Source of the DNA: Bog-752 sp963799395
Lineage (GTDB): Bacteria; Actinomycetota; Thermoleophilia; UBA2241
DNA: 64,000 nt
Direction of reading: 5' to 3'
NCBI GenBank assembly: GCA_963799395.1
Contig: CAWCWZ010000012.1
Location: forward strand, 1 to 64,000
Both the position numbers and the translations under genes were made by a program. The notes beneath the pieces are model-generated. The model searched no databases. It worked only from the letters and a program-made list of their open reading frames with translations, and had not been told where the DNA came from. Positions 44,637-52,800 of the stretch are shown piece by piece; the first letter of the stretch is position 1; each line of letters opens with the position of its first letter.

Positions 44637-45677
44637 CTAGCTGCCGATGTAGCGGGCATAGACGGACTTGGCGACGGCCGGGTCGTCGGTGCCGCCGATG
44701 ATGGCCCGGCCGTCGCCGAAGACGGTGAGCCGCCAGGCATCGATGTCGGCCCGCAGCAGAAAGGGCGTGCGCTCGACGCGGCCGAGAGGCGCGAGCCGCC
44801 CGGCCAACGCGTCGAGGTCGAGGGTCGTACCGCCGCGTGCGCGTATCTGCACGGCGTCGCGCCCGCACAGCGTCGAGGTCTCAGAGCCCTCGCGTCCTTC
44901 GAGATAGTCGAAGCGACGTTCGCCGCAGCAGGGGCAGCGCGGGTCGGCGTCGGGCAGGCCGAGCTCATCGTAGGAGCTCTGCCAGAGGTCGAGCATGACG
45001 ATTTTGCGGTTGAGCGCCGCCCGCCGCCCGGCGGCGAGCTTGAGAGCCTCGACCGATTGCAGCGAGGCCACGACACCGACGATCGCGCCCAGGACGCCGG
45101 CGGTGTCGCAGGTGGGGGTGACGCCCGGTGGCGGGGCGCTTTCGAAGATGCAGCGCAGGCACGCGGTCTCGTTTGGCAGGATGGGGAAGGTGACGCCGTA
45201 GGAGCCCACGCAGGCGCCGTAGATCCACGGCGTACCGCTCTTGACCGCGTAGTCGTTCAGCAGGTAGCGGGCGTCGAAGTTGTCGGTCGCGTCGAGGATG
45301 ATGTCTGCCCCGTCGAGCAGGCGGTCGATGGTTGCCGGATTCAGGTCGTCGACCAAGCCTTCGATGCTCACTTGCGAGTTCGCCGCGCGGAGATGCCGCG
45401 CGGCGGCGACTGCCTTGGGCTGCAGGGTGCGGGCATCGTCTTCGTCGTAGAGGAGCTGCCGCTGAAGGTTGCTCTCCTCGACGAAGTCGCGGTCGACGAG
45501 CCGTACGGCGCCGACGCCGGCGCGCACCAGCAGCATGGCCTGCATCGAGCCCAGAGCGCCGCAGCCGACGATCGCCACGCATGCTCGCGCGATCGCCTGC
45601 TGACCCTCGGCGCCGATGCCGCCGAAGAGAATCTGTCGGGAGTACCTGTCGGGGACCGGCCCCGCTGCCTGTGTCAC
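44637..45677 (-). CDS. ThiF/MoeB/HesA-family adenylyltransferase (E1-like)
   Basis: A 346-residue enzyme that adenylates the C-terminal Gly of a ubiquitin-like sulfur carrier. It shows RYSRQILFGGIG, the nucleotide-binding VAIVGCGALGS, DRDFVEESNLQRQLLY, DATDNFDARYLLND, CxxC zinc ligands (CLRC and CPCC) and PTCDTAGVLG, which may supply a catalytic Cys. A ~70-residue C-terminal extension follows the E1 core. The GTG at 45677 follows GGAAGG and lies downstream of a TATAAT; an ATG at 45740 would precede that -10 box. No ThiS/MoaD carrier is seen nearby. Confidence 0.92.
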   Translation of the reverse strand: MTQAAGPVPDRYSRQILFGGIGAEGQQAIARACVAIVGCGALGSMQAMLLVRAGVGAVRLVDRDFVEESNLQRQLLYDEDDARTLQPKAVAAARHLRAANSQVSIEGLVDDLNPATIDRLLDGADIILDATDNFDARYLLNDYAVKSGTPWIYGACVGSYGVTFPILPNETACLRCIFESAPPPGVTPTCDTAGVLGAIVGVVASLQSVEALKLAAGRRAALNRKIVMLDLWQSSYDELGLPDADPRCPCCGERRFDYLEGREGSETSTLCGRDAVQIRARGGTTLDLDALAGRLAPLGRVERTPFLLRADIDAWRLTVFGDGRAIIGGTDDPAVAKSVYARYIGS

Positions 45678-45704
45678 GGTCGCCTTCCGCCTCGGGTTCA
45701 CCTG

Positions 45705-45712
45705 ATTATACT
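45705..45712. promoter_or_regulatory. Overlapping divergent -10 boxes
   Basis: The minus strand reads TATAAT (45710-45705) toward the ThiF-like gene, and the plus strand reads TATACT (45707-45712) toward the GH18-like gene. The two cannot easily be occupied together. On the plus strand the leader would be only about four bases. Confidence 0.5.
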
Positions 45713-45723
45713 CACGGGCGAGT

Positions 45724-46905
45724 ATGGAGAGCCGCCACATCTACCGCAGCCGTCGTCGCCGCCTGCCCGTGCGCCTCGCGGTCGCCGGCGGGCTGCTGGC
45801 GGCCATCGTCTTCGGGGTTCTTGCCTGGGCGCAGCTCGGGGCTCATGGCACACCGGGACCGGTTGCGGCCGGTAACCTGACGCCGGTCCCCCGACGCTCG
45901 ACCGCCTCGCCGCGGCCGGCGCGGTCGCGCACCGCGGCGCCCACGCCAGGCGCGTCGTACGCGGTGGCCGCCTGGAGCCGCGGCGACGCGCGCTCGCTCC
46001 AGGCGGCCACCGCCGCGCACGCTCTGAACGAGGTCGATCTGGACTGGTGGCACGCCCGCCCCGACGGCTCGCTCGTGCCCGAATCCGTGGACCCGGCCTT
46101 CGTGACGCAGGCCCATGCCGACCATCTGCGCGTCTTTGCCACCGTCACGAACCGCCTGAACGACTACACCGCCTTCGATCCCGCCATCGCCGAGGCGATC
46201 CTGGCGACGCCGGCCACCCGCGCCCGCCACGTGGCGAACCTGGTCGCTCTCTGCCGGAGCCACGACTACGACGGCATCGACCTCGACTGGGAGTCGCTGC
46301 GCGCCTCAGACCGGGCTTCGTTCTCGGCGTTCGCCGAGCTTCTCGCCGCCCGGCTGCATGCCGCCGGCAAGCTGCTCAGCATCGACGTCTACGACAAGAC
46401 CTCGGACTACCCGTCGGGCACCGAAGCCGGCGCTCGGGCCGCCGAGGACTACGCCGCCCTCGGCCGCGTGGCCGACGAGCTCAAGGTGCTGACCTTCGGC
46501 GAGCACGGCTCGTTCACCGGTCCGGGGCCGCTCTCCTCGCCGGTCTGGATGGCCCGGGTACTGGCCTACGCCGAGTCGCAGGCGAGTCCCGCCAAGATCT
46601 ACCTCGGGGTGCCGCTCTACGGGCTCGACTGGGGCGTGGGGACGCCGCGCTATCTGCTCTGGTCAGACGCCCAGGCGCTGATCGCACGACACCACGCCGT
46701 CGTGATGCGCTCGTCGTCGGGCGAGGCCTTCTTCCGCTACACGCAGGGCGGCGTCGAGCACACGGTCTACTTTCAGGATCCGGCCTCGATCGCCGCCAAG
46801 CTCGCGTTCGTCGCCGCCCAGGAACCGCGTATCGCCGGCGTCGCCATCTGGGTCATGGGTGGCGAGGACCCGGCCTTCTGGCCGCTGATCCACGCCCGGC
46901 TGTAG
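45724..46905 (+). CDS. GH18-like glycoside hydrolase, membrane anchored
   Basis: A 393-residue extracytoplasmic protein with an N-terminal basic segment, one hydrophobic anchor or signal (AVAGGLLAAIVFGVLAWA) and a Pro/Ser/Arg linker. The TIM-barrel GH18 motif is DGIDLDWE with the acid Glu190, and later strands include LKVLTFGEHG and IYLGVPLYGLDWG. This resembles the spore-cortex/YaaH type of GH18 proteins acting on peptidoglycan or chitin-like glycans. The ATG is almost at the predicted transcription start. Confidence 0.85.
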   Translation: MESRHIYRSRRRRLPVRLAVAGGLLAAIVFGVLAWAQLGAHGTPGPVAAGNLTPVPRRSTASPRPARSRTAAPTPGASYAVAAWSRGDARSLQAATAAHALNEVDLDWWHARPDGSLVPESVDPAFVTQAHADHLRVFATVTNRLNDYTAFDPAIAEAILATPATRARHVANLVALCRSHDYDGIDLDWESLRASDRASFSAFAELLAARLHAAGKLLSIDVYDKTSDYPSGTEAGARAAEDYAALGRVADELKVLTFGEHGSFTGPGPLSSPVWMARVLAYAESQASPAKIYLGVPLYGLDWGVGTPRYLLWSDAQALIARHHAVVMRSSSGEAFFRYTQGGVEHTVYFQDPASIAAKLAFVAAQEPRIAGVAIWVMGGEDPAFWPLIHARL

Positions 46906-46991
46906 GTGCCGGCGCCCGTCGAACGGCGCCTGGCGGACACCTCGTGGTAGGCTCGCCGACAGGCTCCATCCAGAACACCCGGAGGTCGACC

Positions 46992-47417
46992 GTGGGATCG
47001 CCGCCCAGCGACACATCCGCGCCGCAAGACACCGGCCCGCCGCAAGACACCGGCGCGCCGCAAGACACCGCCGCGCTGCGCGACTCGGCGCCGCGGCGCA
47101 CCTACCTCGCCGCCGAGCGCACGTATCTGGCCTGGCTGCGCACCGGGCTCGGAGCGATCGGGGTCGCGCTGGCTGTCGGGCGCCTGCTACCGGCCTTGAT
47201 CGGCGGTTCGCACCTGGTCTACGGGCTGCTGGGCGCCGGCTACGGGGTGCTGGGGATCTTCCTCATCGGCTACGCCCTCGTGCGCGCCCGGCGCATCCGG
47301 GTCGCCCTCGGATCCAGCCGGCCGCTGCCGCTCGACTCGTGGGCGCTGGCCGTGACGACGGCGATCGGCCTCGTCCTGGCCGTCGCCACCATCGTCATGG
47401 TGCTGGCCGAGGCCTGA
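46992..47417 (+). CDS. DUF202 (YidH-like) membrane protein
   Basis: A 141-residue protein with the DUF202 signature AAERTYLAWLRTGLGAIGVALA and three transmembrane helices. The hydrophilic N-terminus contains three PQDT units from an 18-bp DNA repeat. The GTG start follows GGAGG by six bases. Function unknown in the family. Confidence 0.87.
   Translation: MGSPPSDTSAPQDTGPPQDTGAPQDTAALRDSAPRRTYLAAERTYLAWLRTGLGAIGVALAVGRLLPALIGGSHLVYGLLGAGYGVLGIFLIGYALVRARRIRVALGSSRPLPLDSWALAVTTAIGLVLAVATIVMVLAEA
47022..47075 (+). repeat. 18-bp tandem repeat within the DUF202 gene
   Basis: Three nearly identical 18-bp copies (47022-47039, 47040-47057, 47058-47075) of CCGCAAGACACCGGCCCG-type sequence encode the PQDT repeats. 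It is a likely slippage-prone linker. Confidence 0.85.
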
Positions 47418-47463
47418 GACGGGGGACGCTTCTCGCGCGCCGGCGGCTGCGGCCATGCGAATG

Positions 47464-47505
47464 GCGCGGGGCCGGCCTCTCGTCTTCGAGAGGCCGGCCC
47501 CGCGC
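47464..47505. terminator. Hairpin terminator between the DUF202 and pilin genes
   Basis: Perfect 19-bp inverted repeat (47464-47482 with 47487-47505), loop TCTT, in the convergent intergenic space. Confidence 0.75.
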
Positions 47506-47515
47506 TCCAGACCGG

Positions 47516-47550
47516 CGAGGGAGGCGACTCCCCCCGGAGCGCCTCCCTCG
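47516..47550 (-). terminator. Second hairpin, 3' of the pilin gene
   Basis: Perfect 11-bp inverted repeat (47516-47526 with 47540-47550) with a 13-base loop, about 28 bases past the corrected pilin stop. Confidence 0.5.
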
Positions 47551-47577
47551 CCTTACTCGAAGTCGATCAGACTACGA

Positions 47578-47981
47578 TCAAGGAACCGTGAAGTCGAGGC
47601 CGTTGGAGGTGTGGCCAACGAGCCGGAAGGTGTTGCTGGCAGGGATGGTGTAGGTGTAGTCACCCATCGCCGTGAGTCCTTCATGCCGACGTTGGTGAAC
47701 GGGTTCTTGGGCCAGTTGTCGACGTAGGCCTTACCGGTGCCGTCGACCAGCACTGCGCTGGTGGCGATGGCCGCCGGGTAGGTGTCGTTGTTGTCGACGG
47801 CGTAGCTCTGGACACCGATCTGGATGCTGTGGATGCCCTCCTTGACCGCCGCGTCCTTGGCCTTGCTCCTCTGGTTCAGGAACATCGGGATGGCGATGGC
47901 GGCCAGGATACCGATGATGATGATCACGATCAGGAGCTCGATGAGGGTGAAACCCCTCTGACCTTTGGTGAAGCGCTTCAT
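47578..47981 (-). CDS. Type IV pilin / prepilin-like protein, frame-disrupted near the C-terminus
   Basis: A small type IV pilin of about 134 residues after correction. A short basic leader ends in RG, then the processing site and hydrophobic helix GFTLIELLIVIIIIGILAA with Glu5, and a compact head domain. Near 47675 the frame breaks. Supplying one base (for example a second C in GACTC) restores DYTYTIPASNTFRLVGHTSNG and a TGA at 47578. The uncorrected frame ends instead at 47553 with a low-complexity tail. ATG 47981 follows GAGGAGG. No pilus assembly gene is in the window. Confidence 0.85.
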
Positions 47982-48272
47982 ATGACCTCCTCTGGCTTGA
48001 CCTACAGTTGTCATCGGCAGCCCCGCCCGAAAAGCTGAGCTACTCGTGCGATCGACGCCCGGCGGGAGTCGACGATCGGTCCGGGTTCGTCGGGGGTAGG
48101 CGGTGGCGGAGGGCGCGGCGGCCGGCCGCGTTACTCAACAGATGCTCACCCCGCGCTCATCGGATCCTCATGATCGGGTGGGATGCTGCGTGACGGTGAC
48201 ACTCCTTGCCAGGGGCGCTCTCCCCGGCGCCCCGCCCCGCCGGGTTCCCGTGACCTCGGGGACCCGCGCACT

Positions 48273-48308
48273 GCGGCCCGCCGCCCGATCGTTCGGGCGG
48301 CGGGCCGC
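48273..48308 (-). terminator. Hairpin downstream of the GNAT gene
   Basis: Perfect 16-bp inverted repeat (48273-48288 with 48293-48308), loop TCGT, about 50 bases beyond the minus-strand stop at 48359. The rest of 47982-48358 includes the pilin leader and no supportable gene. Confidence 0.6.
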
Positions 48309-48358
48309 TTGCCGCAGGGGATGGCCGGTCGTCGCGCCGGCCGCCATTGGTTCGACGG

Positions 48359-48901
48359 TCAGCAGGCGAGCCGATCGCCGACGTCGAGCGGCGTGAGCCC
48401 GTGGCGTTCGGCGACGCTGCGCACGAACTGCACCCGCGACTCGCCCGGCACCGGATAGTCGCGGCGGACGGGCACGCCGTCGATCTCGCCGTTGCCGGGT
48501 TCGACCAGGAACCCGAGCGCGCGATGGAAGGCGATGGAATCCTTGTTCACCGGCGAGGTCGCGGCCCGCACGACCGAGCAGTACTGCTCGTACGCCGCGC
48601 CGAAGAAGCGCTCGTAGAGGGCCGTGCCCAGCTCCCTGCGGCGGCGATCGGGGCGCACGCCGACGAAGTGGACGTAGGCTTCGCCGGGGTAGGTCTGCGA
48701 CACGAAGCCGAGCAGAAAGCCCACGAGCTCGCCGTCGGCCTCGGCGACGAAGCCGGTCGGGCCGAAGTGCTCGAAGAACACGCGCGACAGACGCGTGCTC
48801 ATGATGCGTCCGCCCCACCAGCCGTCGATGACCGCAAGCACCCGCTGGTAGTCGCTCTGTTCGACGCCGCGGATCGTGACTCGAGACAGCCCAGTCGTCA
48901 T
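48359..48901 (-). CDS. GNAT family N-acetyltransferase
   Basis: A 180-residue acetyl-CoA-dependent transferase. The fold is visible as VTIRGVEQSDYQRVLAVIDG, then the core strand AYVHFVGVRPDRRRRELGTALYERF with the acetyl-CoA-binding loop (RRRRELG), and NKDSIAFHRALGF. Substrate unknown. The ATG has AAGGAG upstream. It is divergent from the HdeD-like gene. Confidence 0.88.
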   Translation of the reverse strand: MTTGLSRVTIRGVEQSDYQRVLAVIDGWWGGRIMSTRLSRVFFEHFGPTGFVAEADGELVGFLLGFVSQTYPGEAYVHFVGVRPDRRRRELGTALYERFFGAAYEQYCSVVRAATSPVNKDSIAFHRALGFLVEPGNGEIDGVPVRRDYPVPGESRVQFVRSVAERHGLTPLDVGDRLAC

Positions 48902-49127
48902 GGCCGCCGCTCCTTCTCGTCCTGGTTACCGGTCCTCGGCCGGCGCGACGAGGCACCGGTCTCGCGCGTAGTGTGCGCGGTCCGGGTGAGGAATCGGTGT
49001 GTCGTTCGAGAGATCACGGTGAGCGCGCGGTGCGAGGGATGTCGCGCCTGGGTATCACGTGAACAGACCGTTGTCCGGGAGTCCGGGACGATGGTCATGG
49101 AGGGTCAGCTAGCGACGGAGGCCAGGG

Positions 49128-49790
49128 ATGGAAGACACGCGCGGCGACGCAGAGTCGCATGCCGACGACGACAGGATCGTCGTGCAGGAGGAGATCGCGA
49201 TGAGCAGGCGCGAAGCGCACCTGCGCGACCGGCGAGCCGGCTGGGCGGCGCACAACTGGGGCTGGCTGCTCGCCTTCGGCGTGATCGCCGTGGTCTTCGG
49301 GATCGTCGTGCTCAGCCACGCCTTCGGCAGCCTCGGCGCGCTGGTGTGGCTCACCGGGCTGTTCCTGCTGTTCATGGGCGTGGCGCAACTCGTGACGATG
49401 GGCCGGGGCGGGGCTCGGGGCGCTCACCTCGCCGGCGCCGTGGTCGCCATCGTCGGCGGTATCGTGCTTCTCGCCTGGCCCGGCGAGACGCTCAAGGTGG
49501 TGGCGGTCGTCGCCGGCATCACCGTCCTGGCGTGGGGCGTCGTACGCGCGGTGGCGGCCTTTGGCGGCCCCCGCGAGACACGCGGTCACGACGCGGCGGT
49601 GGGCATCGCCTTGATCGTGCTGGGCTTGCTCATGGTGGTCTGGCCGGGCGCGACCGTCACCCTGATCGGCGTGCTCGTCGGCCTCGCCGCCATCGCCTGG
49701 GGAGTCGTGATGGTGATCGGCGCCTTCAACCTGCGCAAGGCTGGGCGCCGTTGGCAGGCGGTGCGCGAGAGGAACCGGGCCGCTCGCTGA
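49128..49790 (+). CDS. HdeD/DUF308 family membrane protein
   Basis: A 220-residue protein with six transmembrane helices in three pairs, typical of HdeD-like proteins (GIVVLSHAFGSLGALVWLTG, then repeated WPG turns such as LLAWPGETLKVV and MVVWPGATVTLIG). The family is linked to acid resistance in enterobacteria but its function here is unknown. ATG 49128 follows GGAGG. ATG 49200, behind an even better AGGAGGAG, is an equally good start and would remove a hydrophilic N-terminus. Confidence 0.85.
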   Translation: MEDTRGDAESHADDDRIVVQEEIAMSRREAHLRDRRAGWAAHNWGWLLAFGVIAVVFGIVVLSHAFGSLGALVWLTGLFLLFMGVAQLVTMGRGGARGAHLAGAVVAIVGGIVLLAWPGETLKVVAVVAGITVLAWGVVRAVAAFGGPRETRGHDAAVGIALIVLGLLMVVWPGATVTLIGVLVGLAAIAWGVVMVIGAFNLRKAGRRWQAVRERNRAAR

Positions 49791-49816
49791 CGGACCGGCC
49801 GTCTCTGCCGCCGGCA

Positions 49817-50497
49817 TCACGCCGAGCGGCCGAGCTCACCTTTCAGGAAGTAGTCGACGGCGGGACCGGCCCACGCCGCGATGGTCTCATGGTCGGCCGA
49901 CGCCAGCGGCTCCTGGCGGAGCACGTACCGGCTGACGGCCAGGCCCAGCAGCGCCGAGACCGCGAGGCGCGCTCGCGGGCAGGCGTCGGTAGTCTGCGTC
50001 CGGGCGGCGAACGGTGCGATCAGGGCGGCCACTGTGCGGGCCTCAACGGCAACGGCCAGACGCTTGTCTGTCGCGGCGGCCGCGCAGACACAGCGCAGGA
50101 TGACCGCGTTGTCGCCCGTCTCCCAGAGCTCGAGATGGCGGGTCACGATCTCGGCGCCCGACAGCGCGAGCGCCGCCCGCTCCGGCGGCCTTCCGGAGGC
50201 CGGCCGCAGCGCCGCCAGGACCATCTCTGCCTTGGACGCGAAGCACCGACGCACGTCCGCCGGGGAGACCCGCGCCAGGCGAGCGACGAAGGTGTAGGTC
50301 ACCTGGTCGTAAGGTCGCGCCCGCAGCGCGTCGGCCACCACCGCGACGACCGCTTTCCGCACGTCGTCGTCGCGCGGCGTCGCCCAACGGACCGCCCCGG
50401 CGGGGCGCGCGACGGACGCCGGGGATCCGCGATCCGGCATGGCTGGCGCCGATCGGCGCAGAGGGCGGTCGGGATGCAGGAGGCCGGGAACCGGCAC
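49817..50497 (-). CDS. TetR-family transcriptional regulator
   Basis: A 226-residue repressor-like protein. The N-terminal helix-turn-helix is seen in VTYTFVARLARVSPADVRRCFASKAEMV, with a helical ligand domain after it. A Pro/Arg-rich ~40-residue N-terminal extension depends on the GTG start at 50497; ATG 50440 is the alternative. It lies 30 bases beyond the GT39 gene on the same strand, so it may belong to that transcription unit. Confidence 0.85.
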   Translation of the reverse strand: MPVPGLLHPDRPLRRSAPAMPDRGSPASVARPAGAVRWATPRDDDVRKAVVAVVADALRARPYDQVTYTFVARLARVSPADVRRCFASKAEMVLAALRPASGRPPERAALALSGAEIVTRHLELWETGDNAVILRCVCAAAATDKRLAVAVEARTVAALIAPFAARTQTTDACPRARLAVSALLGLAVSRYVLRQEPLASADHETIAAWAGPAVDYFLKGELGRSA

Positions 50498-50526
50498 GGG
50501 GTCGTCCTCTCCTCTCGGGCGTCGCG

Positions 50527-52800
50527 CTAGCTGCTGCGGCTGGTCAGGTCGTACACCGTCACTCCTCCCACGGTCCGGGAGGTGAAGTGCGCCTCGACCC
50601 AGGCGCTGATCGCGCTCATCGCCGAGTCACCGCCCGATGCCTGGGCGCCGGCGCCCCTGGCGCCCGCGGCGCCCGTCGTGGCGGCCGCGCCGTCGGCGGC
50701 GCTGCCGGCGGGGGCGACGTTGCCCAGGCCGTCCATGCCGCCGGCGATGAAGTAGTGCACCTTGCCGGCGCTCACCAGGGCCTCGAAGCGGGCGAGGCTC
50801 GGGTACGGATCGCTGCCGTTGAAGCCGCCGAGACTCATCACCGGATCGTCGGTGGCGAGCTGATAGCCGGCCGCCGACTGGGCGCCGACCGTCGCCGCGA
50901 CCCAGGTGTAGCGGTCGGCGTTGCGCTCGAGCAGGGCCACCAGCGCGGCGCTCGGCGTGCTGGCATCGAGCAGACCACCGGCTGCGCCGGTGCCCGCTCT
51001 CCCCGCCGCGCCCGCTCCGGCGAAGCCGTTGGCTCCCGCCGGGGCGACCGCCGTGCCGCCGCCTTGAGTGGCCGCGGTGCCGGCGCCCTGTACAGGAGGG
51101 GCGCCGCCGCCTTGCGCGCCGGTCGGCGCGACCGGCGCGCCGTTTGCCTTGGCCGCGCCGCCCGCGCTCGTCGCGCCGTTGCCGGCCTGGGCCGCCGGCA
51201 GGGTCGTCCCGCCGAAGCGCAGTCCGGCGCCGCCGCCGGGGCCGAACCCGCCGCCCCTGCCGCCCGACACCGCCGGTCCGGCGCTGGGCAGCGAGCCGGA
51301 ATGCGCCGCCGAGGCCGTCTGCACCGAGTAGACGGCGGGACCGACCAGGGCGATCGCGACGCCCACGGCAGCGAGCGCCGTCGCGGCCCGTCTGGCCAGG
51401 CGGTCGGCGACGACGAGGGCGGCGGCGGCCGGCAGGCCCACGGCCAGGATGGTGGGCCGCAGCCACGGCAGCCAGGCGGGCGAGCGGTCGAGCAGCACGA
51501 ACGCCCAGACGGCGGTCGCCGCGACGATGGCGGCCAGACACAGGCGCCAGGCGACTGCGGAGCGGCGAGCCCACAGCGCGGTCGCGCCGATCCCGACGAG
51601 CGCCCCGATAGCGGGGGCCAGAGCCACCGAGTAGTACTCGTGGATGATGCCCTGGGCGAAGCTGAAGACGACGGCGGTGACGAGCAGGCCGCCGCCCCAC
51701 AGGACGACCGCGGCGCGCGTGCGGTCGGTGCGGAGCCCGCGCCGGGAGAGCCACAGCAGCGCGACGAGGAAGGCCAGCGCGGCGGGCAGCAGCCAGGCGA
51801 TCTGACCGCCCCACGACGAAGAGAACAGCCGCTCCAGTCCGGTGGCGCCCCACGCTCCGGCGCGGGCGCCGCCGCCGGGCACGACGCTGCCGGTTTCGTT
51901 GCCGGTGATCCGCCCCAGACCGTTGTAGCCGAAGATCAGCTCCACGACGCTGTTGGTCTGCGAGCCGCCGATGTAGGGGCGGCTGGCCGCCGGCCAGAGC
52001 TGGACGATCGCCACCCACCAGCCGCACGAGACGAGCAGGGCGGCGCCCGCCGCGGCGAGCTGGCGAGCGCGGCGCCACGGCGGGGTGGGCGCGGCGATGG
52101 CGTAGGCGGCCGCGAAAGCCGGCAGCACGAGCAGGGCCTGCAGCATCTTGGTGGTGAAGCCCAGGCCGACGAACGCGGCGGCGAGCACGAGCCAGCGGGT
52201 GCTACCTTTCTCGATCGCTCTCGTCACGGCGTACGCCCCCAGCGTGAGCAGCGTTGCGAGCAGCGCATCGGGGTTGTTGAAGCGGAACATCAGCGTCGCC
52301 ACCGGGGTGAGCGCCAGTACGAGGCCGGCGAGCAGTCCGGCGGCCGGGCCGAACCAGCGGCGCACGGTCAGGTAGAGGACGCCGACGCAGGCCACCCCTT
52401 CGAGCGCCTGGGGTGCGAGGATGCTCCAGGAGTTGACGCCGAACAGGCGCGCCGACAGGTCCATCACCCAGAGCGACGCTGGCGGCTTGTCGACCGTGAT
52501 GAAGTTGGCCGCGTCGGAGGAACCGAAGAAGAACGCCTTCCAGCTGCGCGCGCCGGCCTGCACCGCCGCCGAGTAGAAGGCATTGGCCCAGCCCGAGCGA
52601 TCGAGCCCGATCAGGTACAGCAGCGCGGCGGCGGCAAGCAGCGCGAGCAGGCCCGGTCGCACCCAGGCCGGATCGCCGGGTCGACCGCGCCATAGCCGGC
52701 GTAGCCGGGCGCCGCGCGGGCTGCGCGCTTCGCCACGCTCTGTTCCTGGGAGGCGGGCGTCCGTCTCGGGCGTCGCGGCAGGGTTGAGGGCGGTCATCAT
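50527..52800 (-). CDS. Family 39-type (ArnT/PMT-like) membrane glycosyltransferase
   Basis: A 757-residue polytopic membrane enzyme using a polyprenyl-phosphate sugar donor. Around twelve helices lead from LLYLIGLDRSGWANAFYSAA, with the acidic residue in the first periplasmic loop, through ITVDKPPASLWVMDLSARL and MFRFNNPDALLATL. After the helices comes an unusual ~120-residue Gly/Ala-rich stretch and then a soluble C-terminal domain (DRYTWVAATVGAQSAAGYQ, SLGGFNGSDPYPSL) seen in actinobacterial homologues. Its ATG overlaps the stop of the GT2-GtrA gene (ATGA), so the two are translationally coupled and likely decorate the envelope together. Confidence 0.9.
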   Translation of the reverse strand: MMTALNPAATPETDARLPGTERGEARSPRGARLRRLWRGRPGDPAWVRPGLLALLAAAALLYLIGLDRSGWANAFYSAAVQAGARSWKAFFFGSSDAANFITVDKPPASLWVMDLSARLFGVNSWSILAPQALEGVACVGVLYLTVRRWFGPAAGLLAGLVLALTPVATLMFRFNNPDALLATLLTLGAYAVTRAIEKGSTRWLVLAAAFVGLGFTTKMLQALLVLPAFAAAYAIAAPTPPWRRARQLAAAGAALLVSCGWWVAIVQLWPAASRPYIGGSQTNSVVELIFGYNGLGRITGNETGSVVPGGGARAGAWGATGLERLFSSSWGGQIAWLLPAALAFLVALLWLSRRGLRTDRTRAAVVLWGGGLLVTAVVFSFAQGIIHEYYSVALAPAIGALVGIGATALWARRSAVAWRLCLAAIVAATAVWAFVLLDRSPAWLPWLRPTILAVGLPAAAALVVADRLARRAATALAAVGVAIALVGPAVYSVQTASAAHSGSLPSAGPAVSGGRGGGFGPGGGAGLRFGGTTLPAAQAGNGATSAGGAAKANGAPVAPTGAQGGGAPPVQGAGTAATQGGGTAVAPAGANGFAGAGAAGRAGTGAAGGLLDASTPSAALVALLERNADRYTWVAATVGAQSAAGYQLATDDPVMSLGGFNGSDPYPSLARFEALVSAGKVHYFIAGGMDGLGNVAPAGSAADGAAATTGAAGARGAGAQASGGDSAMSAISAWVEAHFTSRTVGGVTVYDLTSRSS

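Noticed and set aside
48015..48060. tRNA-like string GTAGCTCAGC on the minus strand upstream of the pilin
   Set aside because: No acceptor stem, anticodon arm or T-arm can be formed around it.
50587..52695. 702-codon plus-strand frame opposite the GT39 gene
   Set aside because: Gly/Arg-rich nonsense composition; the minus strand has membrane helices and family motifs.
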